From: Bacteroidales bacterium
GTDB lineage: Bacteria > Bacteroidota > Bacteroidia > Bacteroidales > P3
Assembly: GCA_017429685.1 (NCBI GenBank)
Contig: JAFROL010000024.1
Location: 87,790 to 151,789, forward strand
Length of the DNA: 64,000 bases
Direction: 5' to 3'
Shown here: positions 8,338-17,100 of the stretch, one piece after another
Position numbering within the stretch: the first letter of the stretch is position 1
Layout of the letters: each line of letters starts with the position of its first letter
Made by a program: the position numbers and the translations under genes
Notes under the pieces: model-generated
What the model saw: the letters and a program-made list of their open reading frames with translations, nothing else
Told to the model about the DNA's origin: nothing
Databases searched by the model: none

Positions 8338-9219
8338 TTAGAATTTCACGATGTCGATCAGGCGCACGCCGTCGAGCCAGACGGCTATGCAGCCCACGGA
8401 GCCGTCGTCGCCGGCCTCGTCCCAGGTCTCGATGGGCTGGAGGGTGCGTGCGTTGACGATTTCGAAGTATTCGGGCTCGAACTTCAGCCCGTCGGGGCAC
8501 TGGTCGGCGTTGACCTCGTGGAACGAGCCCAGGGTGCTCATCACCCATTCTTTCACGTCGTCCACCTCCTCGTATTCGGCCATTTCGGCAGCCTGTTCGA
8601 GGGTCTCGTGTATGGCCGGCGCGATGGCGCGTGCGGCGGGCGAGAGTCGCATATTGCGGCTGCTGAGGGCCAGGCCGTCGTCGGCGCGCACGATGGGGCA
8701 GGGCACGATTTCGATGGGATACTTGATCTGCTCAATCAGGTTGCGGATGATGGCCAGCTGCTGGTAGTCCTTCTCGCCGAAGTAGGCGCGGTCGGGCTCG
8801 GCGATGTCGAACAGGCGGCGCACCACGACGGCAACGCCCGAGAAGTGGCCGGGGCGCTGCGGCCCCTCCATCACCTCCTCGAGGGGTCCGAAGTGGTAGA
8901 CCTCCTTGACGGGTTCGGGGTACATCTCCTCGACCGAGGGGACAAGGGCGTAGATGGTTCCCTCGACGCCTTCGATCAGCTTCAGGTCGGCATCGACCGT
9001 GCGTGGATACTTCTCCAGGTCTTCCTTGTTGTTGAACTGTATGGGGTTGACAAACAGGCTGACAACCACGACGTCGTTCTCCTGTGCGGCACGGCGTATG
9101 AGCGACAGGTGTCCCTCGTGCAGGGCGCCCATCGTGGGCACCAGGCCTATCGTTTTGCCTTGTGCCTTTGCTGTGTGTACGGCCTCTTTGATGGCCGCTA
9201 CTGTAGTGAATTTCTGCAT
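8338..9219 (-). CDS. panC: Pantothenate synthetase (pantoate--beta-alanine ligase)
   Basis: The 293-residue product matches the family's usual length. It carries the ATP-binding HIGH-like signature in TIGLVPTMGALHEGHLSLIR (about residues 24-43) and the second nucleotide-binding segment LALSSRNMRLSP. The core contains FVNPIQFNNKEDLEKYPRT and YFGEKDYQQLAIIRNLI. The enzyme joins pantoate and beta-alanine with ATP to make pantothenate for coenzyme A, in the cytosol. It is the last gene of a minus-strand run Sua5-like gene, 4-TM protein, panC (49 bases after the 4-TM gene), and a terminator follows. No panB or panD is in the window. Confidence 0.96.
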   Translation of the reverse strand: MQKFTTVAAIKEAVHTAKAQGKTIGLVPTMGALHEGHLSLIRRAAQENDVVVVSLFVNPIQFNNKEDLEKYPRTVDADLKLIEGVEGTIYALVPSVEEMYPEPVKEVYHFGPLEEVMEGPQRPGHFSGVAVVVRRLFDIAEPDRAYFGEKDYQQLAIIRNLIEQIKYPIEIVPCPIVRADDGLALSSRNMRLSPAARAIAPAIHETLEQAAEMAEYEEVDDVKEWVMSTLGSFHEVNADQCPDGLKFEPEYFEIVNARTLQPIETWDEAGDDGSVGCIAVWLDGVRLIDIVKF

Positions 9220-9268
9220 ATTGTTGTTTTTTTTTCGTTCGTGAATGAATATATGTGTTGGTGTGGTT

Positions 9269-9733
9269 CTATTCCACTTCTTCGTAGGGTGTGAAGCCGT
9301 CGTTGTCGTTGTCGGAATCGCTGTCGCTGCGGGACTTGTAGGTGGAGCGGTTCAGCCAGCGGTTGGGGAGCTCGAGCAGGTAGTTGAGGGCGGTGATGAT
9401 GAGGCTGAAAAGCAGCGCGTAGCCGAAGGTGTCGACCTGGAAGGGACCGACGATGCCTGCTGCCAGCTCGATGATGACGGCATTGATGATGAAGATGAAG
9501 AGTCCCATCGTCAAGACCGTGAAGGGCAGTGTGACGAAGATGAGGATGGGACGTATGAAGTTGTCGAGCAGTGCGATGACCAGTGCCGTTAGCACGGCGG
9601 CCCATACGCTGCCGCCCTCGATGCGGACGCCGGGCAGGAGGCGTATGGCGATGATGGTGGCGAGGGTGAGGACGATGGTCCTGGTGACGAAGCCCCACGG
9701 GCCCGACTGGCGCTGCTGGTGTGTGATTTTCAT
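9269..9733 (-). CDS. Four-TM membrane protein of the phage-holin-4 family
   Basis: The 154-residue product has four hydrophobic segments (FVTRTIVLTLATIIAIRLL, VWAAVLTALVIALLDNFI, LIFVTLPFTVLTMGLFIFII, ALLFSLIITALNYLLEL) with the family's central RPILIFVTLP motif. Despite its name, this family (PF04020) is widespread on bacterial chromosomes, and its role is not established. No other phage gene is present, so it is not read as prophage. The tail is an Asp/Ser-rich low-complexity run (SRSDSDSDNDNDG). The start codon overlaps a tandem octamer array running upstream. It lies between the Sua5-like gene and panC on the same strand. Confidence 0.8.
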   Translation of the reverse strand: MKITHQQRQSGPWGFVTRTIVLTLATIIAIRLLPGVRIEGGSVWAAVLTALVIALLDNFIRPILIFVTLPFTVLTMGLFIFIINAVIIELAAGIVGPFQVDTFGYALLFSLIITALNYLLELPNRWLNRSTYKSRSDSDSDNDNDGFTPYEEVE

Positions 9734-9763
9734 TGCGTTATTGCGTTATTGTGTTATTGCGTT
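9732..9763 (-). repeat. Four tandem octamers ATTGCGTT overlapping a start codon
   Basis: ATTGCGTT, ATTGCGTT, ATTGTGTT, ATTGCGTT follow without gaps. On the minus strand the array runs into the ATG of the 4-TM gene. The same octamers form the array upstream of ung at 22148-22255. Confidence 0.8.
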
Positions 9764-9812
9764 AGTGTTTTTTTCGTTATATCGTTATAACGGGATAACG
9801 AGTTTTCCCCCC

Positions 9813-10433
9813 TTAAATTTCTATTTCGCCTTTGCCTTGACGGATGAGTTCCAGTTGGCCGCCGCTGCAGTCGATGACGGTAGACGGTATGTCTTCGCCT
9901 ATGCCACCGTCGACGACGACATCTACCTGACGGCCAAACAGTTCGTTGATCAGCTCGGGGTCGGTAAGGTATTCGCTTTCGCGGTCGGCATCGAGGGTTC
10001 GCACCGAAGTGCATATCAGCGGAGTGCCGACGGCGCTGATGATGGCGTTGCAGACGGCGTCGGCCGGCACGCGGACACCGATGGTGCGGTTGGGGTTGAG
10101 GTAGTTGCGCGGCACGTTGCTGTTGGCGTCGAGGATGAACGTGTAGGGTCCCGGCAGGTAGCGGTGCACGAGCTGGAAGGTGTCGCGATCCAGTGGACGC
10201 ACGTATTCCGACACGGTGCTGATGTCGGGGCAGAGCATCGAGTATTTGGCCTTCTTGATCGAGAACCCTTTCAGGCGTGCAATCGTCTCGACGGCCTTTT
10301 TGAACTCCATACTGCAGGCAAAAGCATACAAAGTGTCGGTGGGCAGAATGGCTATCCCACCATTGTTGATGATGTCGGCTACGCGATTGATATCTTTGTA
10401 GTTAGGATTGTCTTGATAGATCTTGATAAGCAT
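9813..10433 (-). CDS. Sua5/YciO/YrdC-family protein (probable threonylcarbamoyl-AMP synthase)
   Basis: The 206-residue product has the YrdC-fold signature at its N-terminus: IINNGGIAILPTDTLYAFAC (about residues 22-41), then RLKGFSIKKAKYSMLC and RYLPGPYTFILDAN, and GVRVPADAVCNAIISAVGTP. Members with this core make threonylcarbamoyl-AMP from threonine, bicarbonate and ATP for the t6A37 base of tRNAs. The short length and the KKAKYSMLC variant point towards the YciO branch, whose activity is weaker or different, so the exact role is not fixed. It is first in the minus-strand run with the 4-TM protein and panC, and a good promoter lies upstream. Confidence 0.88.
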   Translation of the reverse strand: MLIKIYQDNPNYKDINRVADIINNGGIAILPTDTLYAFACSMEFKKAVETIARLKGFSIKKAKYSMLCPDISTVSEYVRPLDRDTFQLVHRYLPGPYTFILDANSNVPRNYLNPNRTIGVRVPADAVCNAIISAVGTPLICTSVRTLDADRESEYLTDPELINELFGRQVDVVVDGGIGEDIPSTVIDCSGGQLELIRQGKGEIEI

Positions 10434-10455
10434 TTTTCAGCATAAGTTTGAAGTT

Positions 10456-10488
10456 GCAAAATTACGAATGTTGGCGATACTGACAAAA
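10456..10488 (-). promoter_or_regulatory. Promoter for the Sua5-like gene
   Basis: On the minus strand: TTTTG (10484-10488), 19 nt, then TAATTTTGC (10456-10464), matching both Bacteroidota elements. It lies 23 bases upstream of the start codon. Confidence 0.75.
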
Positions 10489-10517
10489 TATTTTTTATAG
10501 ATGGGCGTTATAGGGGG

Positions 10518-11819
10518 ATGATGAAAAGATTTTTTGGAATATTGTCCCTGTTTTTTTTCTGTGTGGCATCACTGGAAGCCGCAGGGCAGGGGAATGTACG
10601 TTTTGACGAATGGTTCAACGACGCCGCGTTGCGTGTGGACTATACCCGCACCGGCAACCTGAAAAGCGACAAGGTCGAATTGCAGCGCTTTGTGCTTCAG
10701 AACGATATGTGGGCCGGCTCGCTGACGCAGCTGCTGGACCCCATCGACAACGGCGAATACCGTGTGCTGGTGAAGGATGCCGCAACGGGCCGCGACCTGT
10801 ATTCGCGCTGCTACAACACGCTGTTCGAGGAATACCGCTATACCGATGCCAGCCGCGTGCGCGACAGCGTGGCTGAGTTTGAGGAAGTTGTACTGGTGCC
10901 GATGCCGAAACGGGTTGTCGACATTTGTATGCAGAAACGCGACGGGAGGAACGTTTTCTATACTCAAGCAGCCTTCCGCTTTGACCCTGCCACATTCCGC
11001 TCGGAACACCGGCTGCCAGAAAAAAAACCTATCCAGCTGCTCGACAACGGCGACCCGCACACGAAGATCGACGTGGTTATCGTGGCTGAGGGCTACGGCC
11101 GCAGCGACAGCCGCAAGATGAAGGGCGACTTTGAGAAGTTCACGAAATACCTGCTGGCTCAGGAGCCTTTCAAAAGCCGTGCCGCCGATTTCAACGTGTG
11201 GGGCGTGGGGATGCTGATGGACGAAAGCGGTGTGAGCGACCCCGGCAAGGGACGCTATGTGGAAAGCGCCGTCGGCTCGTCGTACAACACGTTCAATATG
11301 GACCGCTACCTGATGACCACGCAGCTGTTCCGCCTGCACAACCTGCTGCGCGGCGTGCCATACGACCACATAATCATTATGGCCAACTGCGATACCTACG
11401 GTGGTGGAGCCATCTATAACTACTACGCTTTCAGTGCTGTGCAGGAGATGTCGGGCTGGATTCTGCCCCACGAGCTGGGTCATTCGATTGGCGGCCTGGC
11501 CGACGAATATGTGGAGGACGACACGAACTACAACCAGCGCTATGTGGACCGCGAGCCGCTGGAACCCAACATCACGTCGCTGGTGGACTTCGGCAAGAAA
11601 TGGAAATCGATTGTCCCTGCGGGCACGCCGATTCCGACGCAGCCCGTCGAGGGTTTGGGCCACCGCGAGAACGGTCCTGTCGGTGCCTACGAAGGTGCAG
11701 GCTACCTGGAGAAAGGCTGCTACCGTCCCTGCACACAGTGTATGATGCGCAACTACGCTGAGTTCTGCCCCGTGTGTATGAAGCGGATGAACGAGGTGTT
11801 TGACTTGTATGTCAAGTGA
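10518..11819 (+). CDS. Exported M64 (IgA-type) metallopeptidase
   Basis: The 433-residue product has a signal peptide (residues 1-24, ending EAAGQG), an N-terminal M64 beta domain (about 28-140), and a zinc peptidase domain with KIDVVIVAEGY near the start and the catalytic motif HELGHSIGGLADEY at about residues 318-331. In that motif the two His bind zinc and Glu is the base. The C-terminus is Cys-rich (CYRPCTQCMMRNYAEFCPVC), probably disulfide-bonded. The family is named after a clostridial IgA protease; members in Bacteroidota are exported peptidases with unknown substrates. No T9SS sorting domain is seen. It is divergent from the Sua5-like gene. An adjacent start codon pair (ATGATG) leaves one residue of uncertainty. 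Confidence 0.88.
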   Translation: MMKRFFGILSLFFFCVASLEAAGQGNVRFDEWFNDAALRVDYTRTGNLKSDKVELQRFVLQNDMWAGSLTQLLDPIDNGEYRVLVKDAATGRDLYSRCYNTLFEEYRYTDASRVRDSVAEFEEVVLVPMPKRVVDICMQKRDGRNVFYTQAAFRFDPATFRSEHRLPEKKPIQLLDNGDPHTKIDVVIVAEGYGRSDSRKMKGDFEKFTKYLLAQEPFKSRAADFNVWGVGMLMDESGVSDPGKGRYVESAVGSSYNTFNMDRYLMTTQLFRLHNLLRGVPYDHIIIMANCDTYGGGAIYNYYAFSAVQEMSGWILPHELGHSIGGLADEYVEDDTNYNQRYVDREPLEPNITSLVDFGKKWKSIVPAGTPIPTQPVEGLGHRENGPVGAYEGAGYLEKGCYRPCTQCMMRNYAEFCPVCMKRMNEVFDLYVK

Positions 11820-11859
11820 CTCTAAAAGCTTCTCGCCGAATTAAAACTTTATCGCTTTT

Positions 11860-11943
11860 GTCACCGAATTAAATGAATAAAACGAATTAGAATATTGTAA
11901 ATCATAATTTTGTTTTGCAAGCAAAACACGAATTGGAACGAAT
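11860..11943 (-). repeat. AATTCG-rich dispersed repeat, copy 3 (inverted)
   Basis: The minus-strand sequence at 11903-11943 matches the 3' half of the repeats at 30821-30971 and 33213-33362, including the self-complementary core GTTTTGCTTGCAAAAC. Similarity to the second copy continues loosely to about 11860. It lies in the leader of the following lipoprotein gene. Confidence 0.7.
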
Positions 11944-11970
11944 TGACAGTTTTTGGGTTTTAGGAAAAGA

Positions 11971-13485
11971 ATGAAAGAACGACGAATATACAGGCTTTTG
12001 TTTGTGGCACTGGCTGTTGCGGTGCTTTCGGTGTCGTGCATCAAGGAGGAGCGCTATCTGACTGACAGCTCGGTGCGGCTGGCCTTCTCGGAGGACACGG
12101 TGACGTTCGACACAGTGTTTACCACTATGGCCACCATCACGCGACAGGTGAAGGTTTATAACCGCTACGACGAGCCGCTGCTGATAGAGAGGGTTTCGTT
12201 GAGGGGTGGCGGTGCGTCGCGTTTCCGCATCAATGTCGACGGCGACACGTCGCGTGTGGCCCGCGATGTGGAGATTGGCGCCGGCGACAGTATATTTATC
12301 TTCATACAGGCCAACATCAACCCTAACGACCAGACGTCGCCCTTCCTGGTGGAAGATGCCATTGTGTTCGATTTCAATAAAAAGCAGCAACAGCTGCCCC
12401 TTACGGCATACGGCCGCAATGCGGTCTATCACCATCCCACACACCCGCACAGCGTCTATTATCTGCAGATGAATGCCCGTGGCGGCATCGATACGGTCTG
12501 GATACCCTATTCGATAGTGGATTGCGCGGGTTGGGACCATACGCGTCCGCACGTGATTATTGGATATGCCGTCGTCAACAGCAACGAGACGCTGCACCTC
12601 ACGGCTGGCGACGAGCTATACTTTGCCAACGACGCCTGCCTGTGGGTCTATGACAGTGCCACGCTCGATGTGCGTGGAACACTGGAGCGGCCGGTGCTGT
12701 TCACGTCGGTGCGCCACGATGGCTATTACGACAGCCTGCCGGGCCAGTGGACAGGCATCTGGCTGTCGACTGGAAGCAAAGGCAATTATATGGAATGGGC
12801 CTGCATCGAGAACGGAACGATAGGCCTGCAGGTCGACACGAACGTCGACAACAGTCCTACGGTTGATATAAGGAACAGCATCGTGCGCAACCACTCGCGG
12901 ATGGGCATCTTGGGCCAAGGCGCGTGGATAGAGGGCGACAACCTGCAGGTGAGCTGCTGCGGCGAATACCTGCTATGCCTGATGTATGGAGGCCGCTATC
13001 TGTTCTCTAACAGCACCTTTGCCAATTATTGGCGCTACGACAGCCGCAAGACGCCGTCGGTGAGGATGAACAACTACTATATGTACAGCGAGACGACGAT
13101 ATTCCCGCGTCCGCTGGTGCAATGCGCATTCCGCAACTGCATAGTGTATGGCAACTACAGTGGCAACAACGGAAGCGGCGAGCTCCAGTTCGACTGGTTG
13201 GAGGGCTGCGAGTTCAACAGCGAGTTCAGAAACTGCCTGTTGCGCACCGCGCTGGTAGACAGCAACGGCGCTGCCACATACGCTCCGGCCCCCTCGATTG
13301 TGGGTGGCGACGTCGTTGTAGGCAAAGACCCGAAATTCAAGGACGCCGGCGGCAACGACTTTGTGCCTGCTGAAGGGTCGCCAGCCATCGGCGCCGGCAA
13401 CGCAATGTGGTTGAAGTCGGCCAATGACCTGAAAGGCCGTCCCCGTGGCAATCCTCCTTCGATAGGTGCGTACGAGGGAGAATGA
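11971..13485 (+). CDS. Lipoprotein with right-handed beta-helix-like repeats
   Basis: The 504-residue product starts MKERRIYRLLFVALAVAVLS with lipobox VSC (Cys about residue 23), so it should be lipid-anchored. An N-terminal beta-sandwich-like part follows (RQVKVYNRYDEPLLIERVSL, AGDSIFIFIQANINP). The C-terminal half has parallel-beta-helix-like turns (ENGTIGLQVDTNVDNSPTVD, NSIVRNHSRMGILGQGA, FRNCIVYGNYSGNNGSGE, GNDFVPAEGSPAIGAGNA). The NDFVPAEGSPAIGAG turn is typical of chromosomal right-handed helix proteins. Function is unknown; polysaccharide binding is one option. The frame extends six codons upstream without an ATG, so ATG 11971 is chosen. ruvA follows 62 bases on. Confidence 0.7.
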   Translation: MKERRIYRLLFVALAVAVLSVSCIKEERYLTDSSVRLAFSEDTVTFDTVFTTMATITRQVKVYNRYDEPLLIERVSLRGGGASRFRINVDGDTSRVARDVEIGAGDSIFIFIQANINPNDQTSPFLVEDAIVFDFNKKQQQLPLTAYGRNAVYHHPTHPHSVYYLQMNARGGIDTVWIPYSIVDCAGWDHTRPHVIIGYAVVNSNETLHLTAGDELYFANDACLWVYDSATLDVRGTLERPVLFTSVRHDGYYDSLPGQWTGIWLSTGSKGNYMEWACIENGTIGLQVDTNVDNSPTVDIRNSIVRNHSRMGILGQGAWIEGDNLQVSCCGEYLLCLMYGGRYLFSNSTFANYWRYDSRKTPSVRMNNYYMYSETTIFPRPLVQCAFRNCIVYGNYSGNNGSGELQFDWLEGCEFNSEFRNCLLRTALVDSNGAATYAPAPSIVGGDVVVGKDPKFKDAGGNDFVPAEGSPAIGAGNAMWLKSANDLKGRPRGNPPSIGAYEGE

Positions 13486-13547
13486 AGATGCAGCATAATT
13501 GTTTATCGAAATTGGTTCTGATTATCTGATTAAGAAAAAAGTATTCT

Positions 13548-14144
13548 ATGTATAACTACATCAAAGGGAAATTGGACGAGGCCACTCCGGCATACGCTGT
13601 GGTGGATTGCGGCGGGATAGGATTCCTGCTCGAGATAACCGTCAACACATATTCGCAGATCAAAGACCTTGGTGAGGTGAAGCTGCTGGTCCACGAGGTG
13701 GTGCGCGAGGATGCGCACCTGCTGTTCGGATTCTACACCGAGAGTGAACGCGAGATGTTCAGGCTGCTGATAGGTGTCAATGGCATCGGGTCGGCGACGG
13801 CACGGATAATGCTGTCGTCGCTGACGGTAGAGGAACTGACGCGGGCCATAGTGGACCAGGATGTGAAGCGCGTCCAGAAAGTGAAGGGAATAGGTGCCAA
13901 GACGGCCCAGCGCATCTTGCTGGAACTGCGCGACAAGGTCGACCCGTTTGCCACCCAGAGCCTGACGGGTGACAATTTGGTTGCCGCTTCGGGCAATAAA
14001 AACAGAGAAGAGGCGTTATCAGCCTTGGTTATGTTGGGATTCCCCAAAGCTGCATCGGAGAAGGTCGTCGCCAAGGTGGTCGAATCCAACCCTGGTGCAA
14101 CGGTTGAGGAAATCATCAAGTTGACCTTGGCTCACGGTATTTAA
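13548..14144 (+). CDS. ruvA: Holliday junction branch migration protein RuvA
   Basis: The 198-residue product has the N-terminal OB-fold (MYNYIKGKLDEATPAYAVVD, then VHEVVREDAHLLFGF) and the tandem helix-hairpin-helix domain (LIGVNGIGSATARIMLSS, KVKGIGAKTAQRILLELRDK) and the C-terminal three-helix domain that contacts RuvB (REEALSALVMLGFPKAASEK). A RuvA tetramer holds Holliday junctions while RuvB drives migration. sprA starts 20 bases downstream; the ruvA-sprA pair is a linkage I recall from other Bacteroidota. ruvB and ruvC are not in the window. Confidence 0.97.
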   Translation: MYNYIKGKLDEATPAYAVVDCGGIGFLLEITVNTYSQIKDLGEVKLLVHEVVREDAHLLFGFYTESEREMFRLLIGVNGIGSATARIMLSSLTVEELTRAIVDQDVKRVQKVKGIGAKTAQRILLELRDKVDPFATQSLTGDNLVAASGNKNREEALSALVMLGFPKAASEKVVAKVVESNPGATVEEIIKLTLAHGI

Positions 14145-14164
14145 ACGGTAAAAAAAACAGTATT

Positions 14165-17100
14165 TTGAATAAAGTGACAGCAATAGTTGGAATGATAGGA
14201 GATGTCGGCAGGCGTCTCCTTGTTGTGCTGTTGCTGTTATTGTCGGTGCCGCTGTTGCAGGCTCAAGTGGAGGATTCCACGGGGTCGTCGCTGCGGTTCC
14301 CGATACCCCTGAACGGAGATTTGCCGCAGAGCCCGCTCTATCTTGGCAATCCGTCGAATATGACCACTACGGTCGAATATGACGCTGCCAGCCACAGCTA
14401 TGTCCGCATCACGAAGATAGGAAGTATTGTCGTGAGCCGTCAATTTATGACGTTTGAAGAGTATCAGGACTATCAGATGCAGCAGCTGATGACCGACTTC
14501 TGGAGCGAGAAACTGGAAGAGAACAGCCTTACTGGCGGCGAGGACGGTCTGTTGAGCAAGATACCAGGGTTCAACGAGATAAGCCGCAAGCTGGAAAGCC
14601 TGATGGACAAGCCGGAAATCAAGATTACGCCGAGCGGAAGTGTGGACCTGACCCTCCAGCTGATAAACACCTTTACGGACAATCCGGCTTGGGATGAGTC
14701 GCGCAGAAGCAACACTGTGCCTGACTTTGATGAAAATATACAGTTGACACTGAATGCAAAGATTGGTGATCTGATTAACACCGACATCAACTGGAACACC
14801 CAGGCCACTTTCGACTTCGAGAACCAGGCCAAGCTGAAATATGAAGGCAAGGAGGATGACATACTGCAGCTGCTGGAGGCTGCCGACATATCGTTTCCGT
14901 TGAATACCACGTTGATAAAGGGAAGCCAACGTCTGTTTGGATTCCATTCCAAACTGAAATTCGGCAATCTGACCGTCGACGCCGTGGTGAGCCGGAAGGA
15001 GACGAGCACGGAGAATATGCAGGTGCAGGGCGGCGCGTCGTCGCAGGAGTTTGAGATCAGGGCCGACGAGTATGAGGAAAACCGCCACTATTTCCTGTCG
15101 AAGTATTTCTACGAGAACTATAACAAGGCAATGTCGACCCTGCCGGTGGTCAACAGTAATATAAAGATTATCCGACTGGAGGTGTGGCGTACCAATATCG
15201 GTGCCGCCGTCACCAACAACCGAGACATACTGGCTCTGACAGACCTTGGCGAAAGAAACCCATCGTCGCCGGGTGTGTATGGCGGCACGTCGGCCTATCC
15301 CAACGGTCAGACGTCGAACAACCTGCTGCAACTTATCAATACCAGTGCCGTGCGCAACATCAACAATGTGAGCTCGTATATGGAGGGACTTGGTTTCAGC
15401 GGAGGCACAGATTATGAAAAGCTGCAAGGTGCACGCCTGCTGCAGCAGAATGAGTATACTTTCAACTCGCAGTTGGGCTTTATCACATTGGCGCAGCCGC
15501 TTGCCAACGACCAGATTCTGGCTGTGGCATTCCAATATCAGGTCATAGGCGACACAACGGTGTATCAGGTCGGAGAGCTTACCACCGACGGTGTGAATGA
15601 CCCGAACACGCTGATAGTAAAACTGATAAAAGGTACGGCTGTCAATAGTCGCAGCCCATTGTGGAAGCTGATGATGAAGAATGTCTACTTCCTGAAAAGC
15701 ACCCAGATAAGCAGAGAGAATTTTCGTCTGAATGTGTTGTATGAGAATCCTGACGGTGGCGTAGGTATAGGATATTTTACCGAAGGCCCCTACGAAGCGA
15801 CGCCGCTGGTGGAGGTGTTTGGACTGGACCGTATGGATGCTTCGCAGAGCTACTACTATCCGGATGGCGTTTTCGACTGGTTCGACAGCGCCGCTTTCAA
15901 AGGTGGCACAATCCAAGCCTCGACTGGCCGAATCTTCTTCCCGTTCGTGGAACCGTTCGGTAAGGACCTTCGCGAAATGCTGGGCGACAATACTTTGGCC
16001 AACCGGTATTGTTTCGATTCGCTGTATACGATGACGCAAACATTGGCGCAGCAGTATGCCGACAAGAACAAGTTCTATCTTGAGGGATACTATACCAGCT
16101 CGGTGAGTGGCGAAATACAACTTGGCTATAGTGTTACGCCCGGTTCGGTGTCGGTGACGGCAGGAGGTATGCCACTGATAGAGAATGTGGATTATACCGT
16201 CGACTATACGATGGGAACGGTGCGTATCATCAACGAGAGCCTGCTCTCGTCGGGTACGCCAATCAGCGTGAGCAGTGAGAACAACTCGTTTTCGATGATG
16301 TCCAAAAATATGGTGGGACTGCATCTTAACTACGAGATAGACCCAGATTTCAATATCGGTGGCACGTTTATGAATCTGAAGGAGAAACCTCTGACGCAGA
16401 AGAACAATTTTGGCGACGAGCCTACCAGCAATTCGATATGGGGTCTGGACCTCAACTACCGTCACGATGTGCCTTTCATCACCAAGTTTATGGATCGCCT
16501 GCCGGGCATACAGACCAAAGCACCGTCGACACTGACCCTGCAGGCCGAATTTGCCCATTTCATACCCGGTATGGCCAATACGGGCAGCGACGACGGCAAG
16601 GTGACCTATATCGATGACTTTGAGGGTGCAGAGAGCAATATCGACCTGAAGGGCTACAGCTTCTGGCATCTGGCATCGACGCCGCAGGACTATCGCAACA
16701 CACTGTCGCTCTTTCCTGAATCGGCAATCGGTACAGGCCTGGCATACGGTTTCAACCGTGCCAAGCTGGCGTGGTATACAGTGGGCAACATCTTTTTCGA
16801 AAGCAACTGTCCCGAAAATATCGATGAGAACGACCGTTCGCACCCCTATGCCCGTCAAATCAGCCAGAAGGAGGTCTTTCCGAACAAGAGCCTTGCCGCC
16901 AACGAGAACAACCGCATCTATGAACTGACGATGGCCTTTTACCCCAGCGAGAAGGGTCCATACAACTATGATGTGGCCCCGTCGGCATACAGTGCCGGTA
17001 TCGACCAAAACGGTTTGCTCAACAACCCGCAGAGCCGCTGGGGCGGTATAATGAGGGAACTGACCTACACTGATTTTGAGACGCAAAACATCGAGACCAT

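Noticed and set aside
9269-9733. Prophage holin
   Set aside because: The family name suggests phage, but its members are common chromosomal four-TM proteins, and no lysin, capsid or integrase gene is near.
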